A DNA stretch of 64,000 bases from an uncultured Clostridia bacterium. GTDB lineage: Bacteria; Bacillota; Clostridia; Oscillospirales; Ruminococcaceae. The first letter of the stretch is position 1, and each line of letters begins with the position of its first letter. The notes under the pieces are model-generated. The model was not told the origin of the DNA and did not search any database. It saw only the letters and a list, made by a program, of their open reading frames with translations. Shown here one piece after another: positions 17,717 through 26,846 of the stretch. The stretch lies in assembly GCA_947389015.1 (NCBI GenBank), contig CANDVA010000014.1, forward strand, positions 1 to 64,000. The letters run 5' to 3'. The position numbers and the translations under genes were made by a program.

Positions 17717-19008
17717 TATACACCCGATTTCGTCAGCACGGAAACCGTTTTCACGCCGTGCATTTTCAGCGCCTCAACAACGTTGTGGTCGATTATTTCA
17801 CCGGGGAATATAAGCGGCACCCCGGGAGGACACGGCGCTTTAAGCGCTCCGCACACCTCGCCGCTTGCGCGCTCGACGGGAACTATCCTCTGCGGCTTGA
17901 ACATGGCTTCCCACATCGGCATATCTGCCGCGGGTTGTATCGCGGGGAACCTCACGAGCGGCTGCGGCGCGCCCATAGGCACGAACATTACCGCCATTTC
18001 CGCGCGCTCGACGTCCTCGATAGACGTAATCGAAGAGAACATCAGTACGACATAATTCTCGTCCGCCATTTCGCATTCCACGCCGTTCGCACGAAGTCCG
18101 CGGGCGAATTCAAAGCCGCTCATTCCGCACTCCCGCGCATTTATGGTAATGCGAAGCGGATCGCTTTTCCGCATAGGTATCCCCGAGCTTTCAAGCTTTT
18201 CCTTGAGCAGCGCGACAGCCTCGCAGGCGTTGTTGACCATCTGAACGTTTTCCGCTATCATTGAGTTGAAGCGGTCAAGGCTCTCCAGTATCAGATACGA
18301 CGGGCTCGACGAGCCGAACATCGCCATCATTTCCTTTGCGCGTGACGCGTCGACACCGTCCGAAAAATGCAGATAAGCGCCGCCCGTTATAACGGGGAGC
18401 GTTTTATGGGCCGATTCCGCGCATATAAGCGGAAATCCAAGTTCCATAGGGTGAAGATATTCCGTGCCGAATATGTTCTTGTCCACAAACTTTAAGTACG
18501 CGCCGTGGGCGTTGTCGATAAGTACAGGCATCTTCGGGTTGACGAACTTCCACGAGCCACCGTAATAGTCGATATTCGTGATGAACAGCGCGTCCGCGCC
18601 GCTCACCGACTCGGCATTGTAGGGCACATCCGCGGTCATATATTCTCTCGGATACAGCCACTTTACATTCATTTTCAGCAGAGCTGCCGCCGAAGCCAAC
18701 GCCCTGTGCGAATAACGCGACGCTGCGACAGTATTGCAGCCCTGCGCTTTCAGCATCGCAAGCCCCGTTTGTATCGCCAGAGTACTTCCTCCGCAGGAAT
18801 AGCAGGTTTTTTTCGCGCCGAAAACGCTCGCAGCAAGAGCCTCGCTCGTCCCGATTATGCCTCCCGAGAGATCTGACCGATAAAGGCTGTCCGCGCCGAA
18901 CACCTCTGTAATGTCGTGCGGGAACTCGCCCTTATGTCCCGGCATATGTAGCCTTAGCCTGTTTTCTCCGGTATATCGTTCCAAAAAGTTGCAAATCGGT
19001 GTATTCAT
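17716..19008 (-). CDS. Orn/Lys/Arg-type PLP-dependent decarboxylase
   Basis: A 430-residue fold-type I PLP enzyme of the short Gram-positive Orn/Lys/Arg decarboxylase group. It has RLHMPGHKGEFP near the N-terminus, the PLP-phosphate segment YSCGGSTLAIQTG, LIDNAHGAYLKF with the cofactor Asp and ESAHKTLPVITGG with the Schiff-base Lys. The C-terminal domain is shorter than in E. coli SpeC-type enzymes, as is usual for this group. The likely product is a diamine (cadaverine, putrescine or agmatine); the substrate cannot be assigned. It lies 42 bases downstream of the PrsA-like gene and is coupled to the small gene after it. Confidence 0.9.
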   Translation of the reverse strand: MNTPICNFLERYTGENRLRLHMPGHKGEFPHDITEVFGADSLYRSDLSGGIIGTSEALAASVFGAKKTCYSCGGSTLAIQTGLAMLKAQGCNTVAASRYSHRALASAAALLKMNVKWLYPREYMTADVPYNAESVSGADALFITNIDYYGGSWKFVNPKMPVLIDNAHGAYLKFVDKNIFGTEYLHPMELGFPLICAESAHKTLPVITGGAYLHFSDGVDASRAKEMMAMFGSSSPSYLILESLDRFNSMIAENVQMVNNACEAVALLKEKLESSGIPMRKSDPLRITINARECGMSGFEFARGLRANGVECEMADENYVVLMFSSITSIEDVERAEMAVMFVPMGAPQPLVRFPAIQPAADMPMWEAMFKPQRIVPVERASGEVCGALKAPCPPGVPLIFPGEIIDHNVVEALKMHGVKTVSVLTKSGV

Positions 19009-19050
19009 ATGATCTCCGTTCCCATAAGATTATCCGTTATTCCGCAAATT

Positions 19051-20310
19051 TCAATTGTCCGAGCTGCCAGTGCTGCTCTCGGGATCATCAAGTCTTAACG
19101 CTTTATAATCTATTTTGTAAGCGTATTCGTCGTTCCATTCTTTCATTTTCTTGTCGAATTCGGTACTTTTAAGCTGCTCGTACAGGTAATCGGTAAACGA
19201 TTTTTGCTGCTCGTCGCTCACCTTTGCGTCGTCGGCGTATATCATAATATGTACGCCGTAATCGGTAACGCAGACCGTCCTGTCGCCGATCTTCTCGGGG
19301 ACGAACGCAGCCTCCTGAAATTCTTTCATATAGGAGGTACCGTTGGGGATTACCACATATCCGTCGGGGTACATGGACGAGCTTGCCGAATCGCTTGAGT
19401 ATTCCAGCATGATCGTCTGAAAATCCCCGCCGTCGTCAAGCTTTTTCTGTACCTCATCGACTTCGTTCTGAAGCTCCTCAGCTTTTTCTTTGCGAAGCTT
19501 ATCCGCGGCATCGTCGTCGCCCTTCTGACGGTTTGCGGTGATCTCGTCCTGCGTATCCTCGTCGAAGCCGAGCAGAATATGCTTTATCATACGCGCACCC
19601 TCGGGTACCCACACAGCGGTAAAACCGCCCTGCTCGTATTGCGAAATATCATCGTTATAGAGCTGCTTTATCTTCTCCTCATACCCGAGAAATGCTTCCT
19701 CAGCCTTAGAGTAGCCCACGCTTTTTCCGATCTCTTCCCTGAGCTTTTGTGTTATCGCCGAGCTTACCTGCCAGGTGAGCAGGTCGTCTCTTGTCATATC
19801 GCAGCTCTTAAGGAACTCATCAAGCCTTTGACTTCCGAGCTCGTGCTTTTCCTCGTCGGACAATTCGGAAGTCGCTCCGCTCTGCGCGGTATCGGAGACG
19901 GCTTCTTTGGCGAACTCCTCTATCTGCTCCTCCAATTCGCTGTTGAAGCTTTCCTCTACGGCGTTCATTTCCTCGTCGGTAAGCGTGAAAACACCCATTT
20001 CAGCCGCCTTTTTATGAATAATACGTTCATTTATAAGGTATGTGATGATCGTATTTCTCTCTGTCTTACAGCGTTCGGCGAGGCTTTCCTCCGTATCGTC
20101 CTCGATGCCCGCGCCGTTGAGCGCGTAAACATACTCCTTTTTAAAGTCGGCATAGGTGATCTTCATACTGTCGTCGCCGCCGTTCGTCGGCTCGGCGACC
20201 ACTGCGTCGGGCTTTGGCTCCGACTTTGTGCCGAATTTCATTGAACAGCCGCCAAGCGCACCTGCCAGAATGACAGCGGTACCCGCGCACAATATTTTGT
20301 TTAATTTCAT
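19051..20310 (-). CDS. PrsA-like lipoprotein foldase (peptidyl-prolyl isomerase)
   Basis: An exported lipoprotein with a signal peptide and lipobox LGGC (Cys near residue 22). A SurA/trigger-factor-like helical N-domain (about 50-220) contains long acidic helices. A parvulin-like domain follows (about 235-380, with MIKHILLGFD and DYGVHIMIY), corresponding to the PpiC fold. The order matches extracytoplasmic folding factors of Bacillota. AAAGGAAAT precedes ATG 20310. It heads the minus-strand run of three genes to 17345. An extended -10 (TGTTATAAT, plus-strand 20423-20431) lies upstream. Confidence 0.85.
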   Translation of the reverse strand: MKLNKILCAGTAVILAGALGGCSMKFGTKSEPKPDAVVAEPTNGGDDSMKITYADFKKEYVYALNGAGIEDDTEESLAERCKTERNTIITYLINERIIHKKAAEMGVFTLTDEEMNAVEESFNSELEEQIEEFAKEAVSDTAQSGATSELSDEEKHELGSQRLDEFLKSCDMTRDDLLTWQVSSAITQKLREEIGKSVGYSKAEEAFLGYEEKIKQLYNDDISQYEQGGFTAVWVPEGARMIKHILLGFDEDTQDEITANRQKGDDDAADKLRKEKAEELQNEVDEVQKKLDDGGDFQTIMLEYSSDSASSSMYPDGYVVIPNGTSYMKEFQEAAFVPEKIGDRTVCVTDYGVHIMIYADDAKVSDEQQKSFTDYLYEQLKSTEFDKKMKEWNDEYAYKIDYKALRLDDPESSTGSSDN

Positions 20311-20600
20311 TTTTATTTCCTTTCACTTTGTTCTCAACCGCATTTTCAATACTTTTCGACAAATTAAATAATGATATAACAAAATGCAATATATTTTTGC
20401 CAAGAAAAGTACTACTCTTTTCATTATAACACAAATCCAAAAAAAAATAAAGATAAAGTATGAAATATTTCAAAAAAGTAATGTTTTTTTTTTTGAAATA
20501 TGTTATAATGTAGGAGACGTAATTCTTAGGAGGTATAATTCCTCATTTTTCAATACTTTTTGTAGAATTATGCAGAAATTCAACGGGAGGTTATTTTAAT
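20311..20600. promoter_or_regulatory. divergent control region between prsA-like and BMP genes
   Basis: A 290-base AT-rich divergent region. For the plus gene there is an extended -10 TGTTATAAT (TATAAT 20504-20509), and for the minus gene the same TGTTATAAT (TATAAT at 20423-20428 on the minus strand). Neither has a strong -35. The motif CATTTTCAATACTTTT and a near-identical copy occur at about 20341 and 20541. A run of eleven T lies at 20484-20494. Confidence 0.55.
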
Positions 20601-21782
20601 ATGACTTCAAAATGGTTAAAGCGGGCTGCGGTATTGTTGGCTCTGTGTATGACGATAGGGCTTGCGGGCTGTAACAGAGAGACCGAGGACAGCTCGTCCG
20701 AGTCGTCGGATACAACCTCGGAGGTCGAGGTAACGCCGCACAAGGTCGGATATATTTTCCACGACAGCGCGGACAAAAACGGCTTTTCCGGGCAGATGAG
20801 CATGCAGCGCTTCAAAGCCTCAAACCGCAGCAATATGGAGACCTGCTATATAGATAACGTCAGCATTACCGACTTTGAGAAGGCGGTAAAGGCGCTCGTC
20901 TCCGACGGCGGCTGCACCGAGATCGTCTCGGGAAGCGCGATCTTCGCGAATATGCTGGATTCGGTATCTAACAAATATATGAACATCAATTTTATTAACT
21001 TCGGATCGACGAGCAGCCCCGCAAATGTTAGCTCTTATACCGAGGCGCCGTATCAGGGTGCTTTTGTAGCGGGCATGGTGGCGGCATTTAACTCCGACGC
21101 GCAGAAGATCGGCATAGTTGCCGATACAGATATGTTGTGCCCGACCGCGGTGATCAACGCTTCGGCACGCGGAATGCAGCTTGTGTTCAGCGACGCGACT
21201 CTTTATTCGGCGACCGCAACGCACGATAAGGAGATCGAGAACGCTATTGATGAGCTGATAAAAAAAGGCAGCGACGTTATAATCTGCTACACCGAGTCTC
21301 CTCACTCCGTTGAATACTGTGAACAAAAGGGGATCAAGTATATAGGCAGCCTCGATTACAAGGGCGAGGAGGACAAGTATCCGAATATGCTGATGTACTT
21401 CTGCAGCCGCCGGGACAGCTATTTCTTGGCGCAGTTCAAGCAGATGCAGCTTGACACATGGATGCCCGACGGTTATATGGGAACTATGAGCAACGGTATC
21501 ATAACGGTTTCCGAGGCTCTGCCCGCTGTCGATCCAAAAACACAGCAGGAATCTCAGAAGCTTATAGATACTCTCGTTCCGAAGCTCGTAAGCGGCGACG
21601 CGCTCGTGTTCGACGGCGAGATCAAGGATACCGCGGGTAACATTAAATATATGCAGGCGGAGACCATGTCCGACGCGCAGATAATGACAATGGACTGGTA
21701 TGTTCTGGGCGTAGAGCATCTCGGAAGCTTCCGCGAGGTTCAAACCGAGCTTCCTCCCAATAATTTTGAGATCAAAAGCTGA
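20601..21782 (+). CDS. BMP-family substrate-binding lipoprotein
   Basis: A 393-residue lipoprotein: signal peptide ending in IGLAGC (Cys about 25), an S/E/T-rich linker, then a BMP/PnrA/Med-type periplasmic-binding fold. Telltale segments are VGYIFHDSADKNGFS, INFGSTSS, YQGAFVAGMVAAF and KIGIVADTD. Relatives bind purine nucleosides or act as simple surface sensors. No permease or ATPase is adjacent, so transport is unproven. GGGAGGTT precedes ATG 20601. The gene is monocistronic, closed by a perfect terminator at 21800-21836. Confidence 0.87.
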   Translation: MTSKWLKRAAVLLALCMTIGLAGCNRETEDSSSESSDTTSEVEVTPHKVGYIFHDSADKNGFSGQMSMQRFKASNRSNMETCYIDNVSITDFEKAVKALVSDGGCTEIVSGSAIFANMLDSVSNKYMNINFINFGSTSSPANVSSYTEAPYQGAFVAGMVAAFNSDAQKIGIVADTDMLCPTAVINASARGMQLVFSDATLYSATATHDKEIENAIDELIKKGSDVIICYTESPHSVEYCEQKGIKYIGSLDYKGEEDKYPNMLMYFCSRRDSYFLAQFKQMQLDTWMPDGYMGTMSNGIITVSEALPAVDPKTQQESQKLIDTLVPKLVSGDALVFDGEIKDTAGNIKYMQAETMSDAQIMTMDWYVLGVEHLGSFREVQTELPPNNFEIKS

Positions 21783-21799
21783 TATACATTATAATATGA

Positions 21800-21836
21800 T
21801 TTCGTGCCGTATGACAACACGGCACGAAAATTTTTT
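21800..21836 (+). terminator. intrinsic terminator after the BMP lipoprotein gene
   Basis: TTTCGTGCCGT (21800-21810) pairs perfectly with ACGGCACGAAA (21819-21829) around an 8-base loop, followed by ATTTTTTG. Confidence 0.9.
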
Positions 21837-21898
21837 GAAAAAAGCTGTAATTTTTTTGCAAAAACCGTGTCTTTATAAGTGAACGGGAGGTGAGCGCC

Positions 21899-22513
21899 TT
21901 GAATGAGAAATATATTGATCCGACGTCGGAATTTGAGGACGCGCCGAGCTTTTCGGAGCATCGGACGGACAGCGAGATTATCGCGCTGTTCTTTGAACGC
22001 AGCGAGACCGCGTTATCGGCAGTGAACTCAAAGTATGGAAGGTACATATCGGCTGTCGCGATGAACGTTCTCGGAAATTTTCAGGACGCGGAAGAATGTG
22101 TGAATGACGCGCTGCTTCAGGTATGGAACAATATACCTCCCGCGTCACCCGACAATCTGGTGGGATATCTCGCGAAGATAGTCAAAAACATATCGCTTAA
22201 CCGATACAGGCAGGCGCACGCCGAAAAACGCGGCGGCGAGCTCGCGAGTATCTATTCGGAGCTTGACGAGACAATATCGGGCAGCGATAACGTGGAACGC
22301 AGCTACGAAAACAAGGAACTGCTCAGCGCGGTGAATGCGTTCCTCGGAAAGCTCCCGATCAACAAGCGCGACATCTTTGTGCTGCGGTACTGGTACTGTA
22401 TGAACCTGTCCGACCTCGCCGCGCGCGTCGGAATGACCGAGAACCGCCTTGCCGTGGAGCTGTTCAGAACAAGACAGAAGCTGGTCAAATATTTGCAGAA
22501 AAGAGGCTTTTAA
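21899..22513 (+). CDS. sigma-70 family (ECF-type) RNA polymerase sigma factor
   Basis: A protein of about 204 residues. Region 2 runs from about 25 to 95 (DAEECVNDALLQVWNNIP, then LAKIVKNISLNRYR). Region 4 runs from about 140 to 200 (LPINKRDIFVLRYWYCMNLSDLAARVGMTENRLAVELFRTRQKL). TTG 21899 is preferred because GGGAGG (21885-21890) lies eight bases before it; the GTG at 21890 overlaps that site. Its stop abuts the ATG of the membrane protein downstream, a typical sigma/anti-sigma pairing. The acidic N-terminal 20 residues are poorly conserved. The target promoters are unknown. Confidence 0.9.
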   Translation: MNEKYIDPTSEFEDAPSFSEHRTDSEIIALFFERSETALSAVNSKYGRYISAVAMNVLGNFQDAEECVNDALLQVWNNIPPASPDNLVGYLAKIVKNISLNRYRQAHAEKRGGELASIYSELDETISGSDNVERSYENKELLSAVNAFLGKLPINKRDIFVLRYWYCMNLSDLAARVGMTENRLAVELFRTRQKLVKYLQKRGF

Positions 22514-24340
22514 ATGAAAACGGACGATCTGTTCAACGCTATAAACGACATTGATACAAAATACGTGACCGACGCATGGAACAACACCGAACCCGAAGCC
22601 GAAACAATGGTCATTTACGAAAGCGCGTCAAAAACGTCAAAGGCTAAGATATTCGGCGTAATTGCCGCTTTCGCGGCGCTGCTCTCGGCGGCTTGCCTCG
22701 CGGTGTATATCCGCGTGAACCAACTGCCGAACAATAATATCACCCCGCCCGACAGCTCGGTCGTTTCAGCGGGAGTGTCGGGAACATCAAGCACGGGGAG
22801 CGGCCATCCCTCCGCGGACAGTGATATGCCGATAAAGCTGTACGGTCCCGATCTTGTGCAGATAAAGTACGGCGACGTAACGGGCGTTACACTGCCCGAC
22901 GGCAAGGCAGTCGCGGCGGAAAATTTCGATCCCGACAACTGGAAAAGTATTCTCTGCGACGGATTTACCTATCTTGCTCCGTCGAACGGAAGAAACTACA
23001 CAAACATACGGTTTTCCGATAATCTCACATATGATGTCACCACCCTTAACGGGTACAACTACAAGCGGTTCAACGTCGGCGACAAATACGGCGATCTTAC
23101 CGTAAAATCGGCAATTACGATATTTCATAAAAACTCCGAGGCTGAGGGAAAACTCTGGGAATGCATAGTCGAGTTTGAGGGCGAAACGACGATCGACGCC
23201 TATATCGTCCGCGACCGCAACGCGAGCTACCGGAATAACGCGTGGCTGTGCGTTCCTATGTGTGACGACCGCACTCTTCCCGTAATGTCGCCGATCGGGG
23301 ACGGAGAAGGTTATGCGAGCAAGTTTTATACCGTCGAATTTCTTTCGGGAGGATTCAAGTATAACGGCGAGTACCCGAGATTTTACCTTGAAAACAATAA
23401 TAACATATGGCTTGCAAACGTTGTCGGCGACAAGGATTACGCGGCGGTAACGATGAAGATATCCGATGTTCGTATGGATTGCCTTACCTACTCCACCCAA
23501 AACAACGACTATATCATCGCGAATATCGAGGAGATAAGGGATTATTCGGGAGAACGCCCCGAGGGCTCGCTGCCGTTTGATCTGATCGGGCTTGACGGAG
23601 AGCAGATACTTTTCGACGACGTTGACGATATAGTGGACGACTATATGAACAATATCCATATCGACAACCTTACCGCCGACAACTGGTATCAGATCTGGTG
23701 CGAGGGAATGTGCTATCTCGGCGATCCGTCGGGCGAAAACTACAACAGCATTGACAATCCGTACGGCTTTGATGATGATACGGGTGCGTTTGCCGATTGT
23801 GGCGTCGGTATGCACAGATATCACCGTTACAACGTCGGGGAGAGCTTTGGAAGTCTCGTCGTAAGCTCTGCTATGACAGTATTCTCCCGTACCGGGGAGC
23901 ACGCCCCCGGGTATGGCGAATACGAGGAGCTGCCGATGGCGCAGAAGTTACAAATGAGCTATGTCACTTTTGACGGTCAGGTCAGGCTCCAGGCTTATCT
24001 TACGCGGAATAAGAACGGTGAGCTTTCGTGTATCCCGCTGAACGGAACAAAATCGCTGCCGGTATTGTTCCCGGGAGACGACGGCTATTCGGCGCGTGAA
24101 CTTGACGGCTGCTTTGAATCCGCGGACGGCACCAAGCTTTACTACCATACCGAGCTGCCGCAGTTACGGCTCAATAACCCCGACGAGCTTGACCTGTCGA
24201 AGTATTTCGGAGATAAGGACTATGTAAAGGTCAAGCTTACGCTTGATAATATCGCTTTGATGTATTCCCGACCCGTCGGACAGAACTGCGGCTTTGTCGC
24301 TGATATCGAGGGTATATCGGAGTATATATCCGCGGATTAA
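22514..24340 (+). CDS. membrane protein with duplicated ectodomain, probable anti-sigma partner
   Basis: A 608-residue single-pass protein. It has a short cytoplasmic N-terminus of about 50 residues (possible sigma-binding segment), one membrane helix near 54-74 (IFGVIAAFAALLSAACLAVY), and an S/G/P linker. Two related extracellular halves follow: the first near 110-340 and the second near 355-605. They share NW-D/Q-gfxYL-ps-G-NY, YK/HR-FNVG, FG-L-VxSA-TVF and a GDKDY-V-T/L-I/L pattern. The gene starts immediately after the sigma factor stop. The role as regulator of that sigma factor is inferred from position and topology; the ectodomain matches no family I know. Confidence 0.8.
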   Translation: MKTDDLFNAINDIDTKYVTDAWNNTEPEAETMVIYESASKTSKAKIFGVIAAFAALLSAACLAVYIRVNQLPNNNITPPDSSVVSAGVSGTSSTGSGHPSADSDMPIKLYGPDLVQIKYGDVTGVTLPDGKAVAAENFDPDNWKSILCDGFTYLAPSNGRNYTNIRFSDNLTYDVTTLNGYNYKRFNVGDKYGDLTVKSAITIFHKNSEAEGKLWECIVEFEGETTIDAYIVRDRNASYRNNAWLCVPMCDDRTLPVMSPIGDGEGYASKFYTVEFLSGGFKYNGEYPRFYLENNNNIWLANVVGDKDYAAVTMKISDVRMDCLTYSTQNNDYIIANIEEIRDYSGERPEGSLPFDLIGLDGEQILFDDVDDIVDDYMNNIHIDNLTADNWYQIWCEGMCYLGDPSGENYNSIDNPYGFDDDTGAFADCGVGMHRYHRYNVGESFGSLVVSSAMTVFSRTGEHAPGYGEYEELPMAQKLQMSYVTFDGQVRLQAYLTRNKNGELSCIPLNGTKSLPVLFPGDDGYSARELDGCFESADGTKLYYHTELPQLRLNNPDELDLSKYFGDKDYVKVKLTLDNIALMYSRPVGQNCGFVADIEGISEYISAD

Positions 24341-24348
24341 AATCACAG

Positions 24349-24375
24349 ACGCGGCAGCGCAATGAACTGCCGCGT
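24349..24375 (+). terminator. hairpin after the anti-sigma-like gene
   Basis: ACGCGGCAG (24349-24357) pairs with CTGCCGCGT (24367-24375). There is no clear T-run, so this is a weak terminator or processing stem placed before the strong bidirectional one at 24402-24452. Confidence 0.5.
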
Positions 24376-24401
24376 TCATATAAACAGTCTTTACCAAATG
24401 A

Positions 24402-24452
24402 CATAAAACCGACCTCGAAAATGCGTTACAGCATACCGAGGTCGGTTTTATG
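24402..24452. terminator. bidirectional terminator between convergent operons
   Basis: CATAAAACCGACCTCG (24402-24417) and CGAGGTCGGTTTTATG (24437-24452) form a perfect 16-base stem with a 19-base loop. A/T-rich ends on both sides serve the plus-strand sigma operon and the minus-strand ispF operon. Confidence 0.85.
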
Positions 24453-24459
24453 TTCAGCG

Positions 24460-24933
24460 TTATTTTTCAATTTCTTCCAGCAAAACCACCGCGTTAGCGC
24501 CTATCCCCGCACCGCCAAGTCCGAGGCCTTCCTCGGTGGTAGCCTTGACGGATATCCGCCCGATATCGCATCCGAAAGCGCCCGCGAGATTTCCGCGCAT
24601 TTTTTCGATATACGGCGCGAGCTTCGGCTTTTCGGCGATCATCGTGATGTCCGCGTTGCCGAGAGCATATCCTTTTCCGCGCATTATCCCGATGATCTCG
24701 CCGAGGAGCTTCATACTGTCCGCGCCCTTGTATTTCGGATCGTTGTCGGGAAACAAATGACCGATATCGCCGAGCGCCAGCGCTCCCAGAACCGCGTCCA
24801 TAAGTGCGTGGACGGAGACGTCCGCGTCGGAATGTCCGAGCAGCCCAAGCTCGTATGGGATAACCTCGCCGCACAGCACAAGCCGCCTCTCGGGAACCAG
24901 CCTGTGAACGTCGTAACCGTGACCTATTCTCAT
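24460..24933 (-). CDS. ispF: 2-C-methyl-D-erythritol 2,4-cyclodiphosphate synthase
   Basis: Fifth enzyme of the MEP isoprenoid pathway. The 157-residue protein starts RIGHGYDVHRL, with the zinc ligands Asp and His, continues with LLGHSDADVSVHALMDAVLGA, and ends with the GEEGLGL-type KATTEEGLGLGGAG signature. The start overlaps the ispD stop by four bases (ATGA), so the two enzymes are coupled. Length is standard. Confidence 0.97.
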   Translation of the reverse strand: MRIGHGYDVHRLVPERRLVLCGEVIPYELGLLGHSDADVSVHALMDAVLGALALGDIGHLFPDNDPKYKGADSMKLLGEIIGIMRGKGYALGNADITMIAEKPKLAPYIEKMRGNLAGAFGCDIGRISVKATTEEGLGLGGAGIGANAVVLLEEIEK

Positions 24934-25640
24934 ATCATCTTCACCGTTTTCCTGTTGCTGTAAATCGCCTCCGCCGCGGCAAGATCGTCGGGGCGTGTTA
25001 TCTTTATGTTGCAGCAGTTTATCTCCGTTATTTTAACATATTCTCCGCAAAGCTCGAGTATGCTGCTGTCGTCAGTGACAGTGTCCGCGCGAGCGCCGAG
25101 CTTTTCAAGACAGGACATATACAGCGACCGCTTGAAAACCTGCGGCGTCTGCGCATAATAAAGCTTTCCGCGCTGCGGAGTTTTCTCAACAAATCCGTTG
25201 CCCGCGGCGATCTTTACTGTATCGGTCGCGGGGACGGCGGCTATCGCGGCATTGTACTTCTCCGCATCCGCGAAAACGCGCTCTATTTCTCCCGTTTCGA
25301 TAAGCGGACGCGCGCCGTCGTGAATGGCTATGTAATCGGCTTCCGGAGAGACTCTTTCAAGCGCGTTCCTAACGGACATCGCGCGCGTTTCTCCGCCCGC
25401 GGTCACCGCCGAGAGCTTTGTAATTCCGAAATTCCGAGCCAGCTTTTCAAACCGCGGAATCTCGTCCGCGGGCGCGGCGATTATGATCTCATCGACCTTT
25501 CCCGAGCGCTCGAATTTCAGCGCGCTCATAACGAAAACGGGCGTGTCGCCGATCTTCTCCAGCTGCTTGTTTACGCCGTTCATTCTCGTTGAGCCGCCTG
25601 CCGCCACTATAATAACCGATAACGTAATAAAGACCTCCAA
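24930..25640 (-). CDS. ispD: 2-C-methyl-D-erythritol 4-phosphate cytidylyltransferase
   Basis: Third enzyme of the MEP pathway. The 236-residue frame has the nucleotidyltransferase loop VIIVAAGGSTRM, the HDGARPLI metal-site segment and TQTPQVFK. The start is uncertain: the frame opens with TTG 25640, one base after the pheA stop, but GGAGG lies inside codons 1-3 of that reading. A start about eight bases further on would fall on ATT or ACG codons, which are rare initiators. Overlap with ispF is four bases. The order pheA-ispD-ispF on one strand suggests a single transcript. Confidence 0.95.
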   Translation of the reverse strand: MEVFITLSVIIVAAGGSTRMNGVNKQLEKIGDTPVFVMSALKFERSGKVDEIIIAAPADEIPRFEKLARNFGITKLSAVTAGGETRAMSVRNALERVSPEADYIAIHDGARPLIETGEIERVFADAEKYNAAIAAVPATDTVKIAAGNGFVEKTPQRGKLYYAQTPQVFKRSLYMSCLEKLGARADTVTDDSSILELCGEYVKITEINCCNIKITRPDDLAAAEAIYSNRKTVKMI

Positions 25641-25641
25641 A

Positions 25642-26766
25642 TCAACGCCTGAAGTTGCCGTGGAACTTGAAATAATTCAGCTCGTCCTCCAGATTTCTAA
25701 GCAGCTTGCGAACCTTTGTATCGCCTATGCTTCCCGTAAACTCTATGTAAAACATATAGTCCTCGGGAAAATTCTTCCGCACGTCGAGCGGCAGAGGCTT
25801 AGACTGGATTTTCGTCATTGAGAACCCGTTTACCGCAAATTTCGTCAACAATCTGTATAATGCACCGGAAATATTCGGAATCGACAACGATACCGCAACG
25901 GTATCCGCGCCGTCATACACCTCGACGTTCCTTGCAATGCAGATAAAGCGCGTGCAGTTGTCGGGGTCCGACGCGATCTGCTTTCTTATTATATTCAGCC
26001 CGTGCATTTCCGCGCACTCCTCCGAGCATATGCAGCCCAGCTCCGCGCTCGGATTTTCGGCAACCATTTTCGCGGCGGCGGCGTTATTATGATACGGAAT
26101 TACCGTAAGCCACGGGTGTGCTTCGATATAGCTCTCACACTGCCGTATTGCCTGCTCGTGACCGAAAAGTATCTTTATATCCTCCTCGGCAACGCCCCTG
26201 CGCGCAGCAAGAACATGAGCGCACTCCACCGTCGTCGTGCGGCAGATATACACCCTGTGCCGTTCCAGCAGCTCCATATTTACCGTGACCTCGCCTGCTG
26301 TGCTGTTCTCAACGGGGATTATCCCATAGTCCACGTCGCCGTTTTCGACCGCCTCGTACACCTCGTGAAACGCCGCGTAAAAGCTTATGCTGCCGCTGCC
26401 GAAAAGCTGCTTGGCGGCAGTGTGACCGTAAGCGCCCTCAATGCCCTGCACCGCGACAGACGGACGCTCCTTCGCTATCGGCGTGTACGGTATCTCGGCG
26501 TCGGGCGTTATCGCGTTTATCTGCGACACCTTGGAAATATCCATGATGTTCATAAAAAGAAACGCCGCGCTTTTTCTCAGCTCCTCGGGAGAATTCTCCT
26601 TTACATTGTCGATTATGAACTTCTCCCGATCGCTTTGAAATACGACCATATTGTTAGCCGCCTTGTATTTCGCGACATCCGTAGCGAGACTCATACGCTC
26701 CAGAAACAGATCGAGCATTTTGTCGTCGATCTTATCTATTTTTTTCCTGATTTCACCTAAATCCAT
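25642..26766 (-). CDS. pheA: bifunctional chorismate mutase / prephenate dehydratase
   Basis: Makes phenylpyruvate from chorismate for phenylalanine synthesis. The 374-residue protein has an AroQ-type chorismate mutase (1-90: IRKKIDKIDDKMLDLFLERM), a prephenate dehydratase domain (about 105-285: VQGIEGAYGHTAAKQLF, GIIPVENSTAGEV, ITxx-like NCTRFICIAR) and an ACT regulatory domain (about 295-374: SIPNISGALYRLLTKFAVNG), which normally binds Phe for feedback. GAGAGGGT precedes ATG 26766. It is followed by ispD on the same strand after one base. Confidence 0.96.
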   Translation of the reverse strand: MDLGEIRKKIDKIDDKMLDLFLERMSLATDVAKYKAANNMVVFQSDREKFIIDNVKENSPEELRKSAAFLFMNIMDISKVSQINAITPDAEIPYTPIAKERPSVAVQGIEGAYGHTAAKQLFGSGSISFYAAFHEVYEAVENGDVDYGIIPVENSTAGEVTVNMELLERHRVYICRTTTVECAHVLAARRGVAEEDIKILFGHEQAIRQCESYIEAHPWLTVIPYHNNAAAAKMVAENPSAELGCICSEECAEMHGLNIIRKQIASDPDNCTRFICIARNVEVYDGADTVAVSLSIPNISGALYRLLTKFAVNGFSMTKIQSKPLPLDVRKNFPEDYMFYIEFTGSIGDTKVRKLLRNLEDELNYFKFHGNFRR

Positions 26767-26846
26767 TTTACCCTCTCTTTAAAAGCAAGCTCCGCAGCCC
26801 GTCATAGCGATGTAATTTAAAATCTTACACAGCCGTAAAAACCGGC

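Noticed and set aside
20820-21743. 307-codon minus-strand frame opposite the BMP gene
   Set aside because: Shadow of a well-supported lipoprotein gene.
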